Positions 62,445 to 64,000 of a DNA stretch of 64,000 nucleotides are shown in pieces. This DNA is from BS150m-G50 sp964501185 [NCBI: uncultured Bacteroidia bacterium] (GTDB lineage Bacteria; CAIWAD01; BS150m-G50): contig CAZCRT010000004.1 in assembly GCA_964501185.1 (NCBI GenBank), forward strand, positions 1 to 64,000, written 5' to 3'. The position numbers and the translations under genes were made by a program. The notes under the pieces are model-generated. The model worked only from the letters and a program-made list of their open reading frames with translations, had not been told where the DNA came from and did no database searches. The first letter of the stretch is position 1. Every line of letters begins with the position of its first letter.

Positions 62445-64000
62445 TTATTTTTCTTCCGGTTTCTTCTCAGTGTCATCAGAGTCTGCGTCAGGAGTTTCCT
62501 CAGCCTCTTCAACTACTTCCTCAGTAGTTGTGGCTTCAGTCTCAACCACCTCTTCAACTGCCGTTTGATCTGCAGTTTCTTCCGCTACCTCTTCAGGTGC
62601 GGCATCCTCGGTCTCAACTACAGTTTCAGGAGCAGTTTCAGTCTCTTCCACAACCTCTTCAGTGGTTGCGGTTTCAGTCTCAACCATTTCTTCTTCCGCT
62701 ACCTCTTCAGGTGTGGCATCCTCGGTCTCAACTACAGTCTCAGGATCAGTTTCAGTCTCTTCTACAACCTCTTCAGTGGTTGCGGTGTCAGTCTCAACCA
62801 CTTCTTCTTCAGCTATCTCTTCAGGTGCGACATCCTCTGTCTCAACAGCTGCTTCAGGAAGTGTTTCAGCTTCCACTACAGGTTCTGCTGCAGGTGCAGC
62901 CTCAGGAGTATCCAGAACGGTATCACCGGATTCAGTTACCTGTGATTTCAGCAGCGCTTCACCGATAGCATCACCAATAGTTCCACCGGCTGCAGAACCA
63001 CGCGACTTCTTCTTATACTCGGCAACATCCTTTTCATCCTGTGACAGGCGTCCAACCTGTGATGAGAGGATCAGCTTCTTGCTGCGTGGTTCACATTCCA
63101 GAACCTTGGCGACTATGGTTTCACCTTCCTGCGGGGAGCGACGTTTACCTTCATCATCTACCAGGGAAAGCTTGGAGTTAGGTATAAAACCTTCAAGGTC
63201 GTCGTAGATCTTTACCAGTACGCCCTTTTCGATAACCTTGAGAATCTCAGTTGAGATTGAATCACCAACATTATACTCGGTGACAAACTTGTCCCAGGGA
63301 TTCTCATGCAGTTGCTTATGTCCCAGTGAAATCCGTCTCTCGTCCTTGTCAAAATTCAGGACAACCACATCGATCTTATCACCCTTCTTCACAAGTTCAC
63401 CTGGATGGCGAACATTACGTGTCCATGATAGATCGCTGATATGAATCAGTCCATCAACATTATCTTCCAGTTCGACAAATACACCAAAGGGAACCAGGTC
63501 GCGGATAGTTCCGTTGTGCTGGGAACCCTTGACATACTTGTTTTCATATTCGATCCAGGGATTAGTCTCGGTCTGCTTCAACCCCAGTGAAATCTTGTGA
63601 TCGCTTTTCTGGATTGCCAGAACCAGACATTCAATCTCGTCACCGATATTGACCATCTGAGAAGGATGCTTGATATGCTGTGTCCATGACATCTCAGAGA
63701 TATGGACCAGGCCCTCAATCCCCGGTTCCAGTTCAACAAAGACACCGTAACGGGTGATGGAGACAACCTTACCCTTAACCCGACCCTCAACCGGATAGCG
63801 ATCTTCGATGCCATCCCATGGATGTGGCTGCAGCTCTTTGTAACTGACAGAGATGCGTTGTCTTTCCCTGTCGAAATCGAGAATCTTGACAGCCATCTTC
63901 TGATCCAGTTCGACAACTTCAGAAGGATGATTGATACGGCCCCAGGAAAGGTCAGTGATATGCAGCAGCGCATCAACACCACCGAGGTCAATAAAGACAC
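62445..64000 (-). CDS. rpsA: Ribosomal protein S1, 3' part (5' end beyond window)
   Basis: Binds mRNA on the 30S subunit. The reading frame stays open to the right edge of the window, so the N-terminal part is missing. Four S1 domains are visible: one starting in VFIDLGGVDALLHITDLSWG, then VVSITRYGVFVELEPGIEGLVH, then LVPFGVFVELEDNVDGLIH, and a degenerate last one (VIEKGVLVKIYDDLEGFIP). DFDRERQRIS and KQTETNPW linkers are typical of S1. After the last domain comes an acidic, Glu/Val/Thr-rich tail of about 150 residues built from 38-residue repeats, with a final DSDDTEKKPEEK. An internal ATG at 63896 is not the true start because the S1 domain continues upstream of it. Confidence 0.96.
   Translation of the reverse strand, partial: VFIDLGGVDALLHITDLSWGRINHPSEVVELDQKMAVKILDFDRERQRISVSYKELQPHPWDGIEDRYPVEGRVKGKVVSITRYGVFVELEPGIEGLVHISEMSWTQHIKHPSQMVNIGDEIECLVLAIQKSDHKISLGLKQTETNPWIEYENKYVKGSQHNGTIRDLVPFGVFVELEDNVDGLIHISDLSWTRNVRHPGELVKKGDKIDVVVLNFDKDERRISLGHKQLHENPWDKFVTEYNVGDSISTEILKVIEKGVLVKIYDDLEGFIPNSKLSLVDDEGKRRSPQEGETIVAKVLECEPRSKKLILSSQVGRLSQDEKDVAEYKKKSRGSAAGGTIGDAIGEALLKSQVTESGDTVLDTPEAAPAAEPVVEAETLPEAAVETEDVAPEEIAEEEVVETDTATTEEVVEETETDPETVVETEDATPEEVAEEEMVETETATTEEVVEETETAPETVVETEDAAPEEVAEETADQTAVEEVVETEATTTEEVVEEAEETPDADSDDTEKKPEEK
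62487..62880 (-). repeat. In-frame 114-bp tandem repeats in the rpsA tail
   Basis: Corresponding points recur at 62601, 62715 and 62829 (for example the GGCATCCTC block), exactly 114 nt apart. This gives about three and a half copies of a 38-residue unit containing ETEDA-PEEVAEE and TATTEEVVEE. The period is a multiple of three and copies differ by few substitutions, suggesting recent expansion under coding constraint. Confidence 0.85.

Noticed and set aside
62487-62880. Repeats considered as a CRISPR-like or minisatellite array
   Set aside because: The units are contiguous, in frame with rpsA and of 114-nt period with no spacers, so they are a coding repeat.

Overview
The window looks like a chromosomal segment of a Gram-negative bacterium of moderate GC, most likely from the Fibrobacteres-Chlorobi-Bacteroidetes (FCB) superphylum or a related uncultured candidate phylum. 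Evidence for an outer membrane and this affiliation: two PorV/PorQ-type outer-membrane proteins, a secreted protein ending in a type IX secretion (T9SS)-like C-terminal sorting domain, a protein with an Omp85-like barrel end, two DUF5683-like 'PGWG' envelope proteins, a PpiD/SurA-type foldase, RseP and an LppC-like periplasmic protein. The phylum cannot be named from sequence reading alone. No tRNA, rRNA, CRISPR array, transposase or phage gene was recognised; gene density is high and the content is mostly core metabolism and envelope biogenesis.

Layout. 1-1877 (minus): PpiD-like foldase with its own terminator. 2150-40930 (plus): a long co-directional run. It begins with an envelope/secretion block (PorV-like protein, rnhB, an 855-aa secreted FnIII protein, a hairpin-rich 469-bp gap, PorV, an M6-like protein that has lost its catalytic HE, a gluzincin/beta-propeller/Omp85 fusion, and two PGWG proteins). 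It continues with housekeeping genes, many overlapping by 1-8 nt: an RmlD-like reductase, a deoxynucleoside kinase, accD, surE, guaA, glmS, an LppC-like protein, uppP, a C26 amidohydrolase, holA, an ECF sigma/anti-sigma pair, a sodium:solute symporter, an M24B aminopeptidase, an M23 peptidase, yajC, def, fmt, an outer-membrane protein, dxr, rseP, a TPR lipoprotein, and tldE-tldD ending in a strong terminator. 41015-43600 (minus): an isolated gene encoding a degenerate GH2-like ectodomain fused to a polytopic membrane domain, followed by 1.06 kb with no convincing gene. 44658-48593 (plus): tsaB, cdaA, an MFS transporter and rsgA. 48694-52247 (minus): HDOD protein, ALDH7-like dehydrogenase, ilvE. 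After a 733-bp gap comes a glutaminyl cyclase (plus). 53821-64000 (minus): a folate cluster (pabA-pabB-pabC) downstream of znuA-znuC-znuB, then argS, mtaB and the 3' part of rpsA, which runs off the right edge and has a long acidic tail built of 114-bp repeats.

How the genes fit together. The first 16 kb is best read as an outer-membrane and secretion module: PorV-like proteins are shuttle components of T9SS, and the M6-like protein carries the matching sorting domain. Undecaprenyl phosphate recycling (uppP), UDP-GlcNAc precursor supply (glmS), isoprenoid synthesis (dxr), fatty-acid initiation (accD) and peptidoglycan-related functions (M23, LppC-like) make the central region rich in envelope biogenesis. 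def/fmt/yajC/rseP serve protein maturation and export. The most unusual items are two apparent pseudoenzymes (M6-like and GH2-like), the protease/propeller/barrel fusion, the unassigned 855-aa secreted protein, the palindrome-rich gap at 6451-6919, the long non-coding stretch at 43601-44657, and the repeat-built S1 tail. None of these is proven to be a new system.
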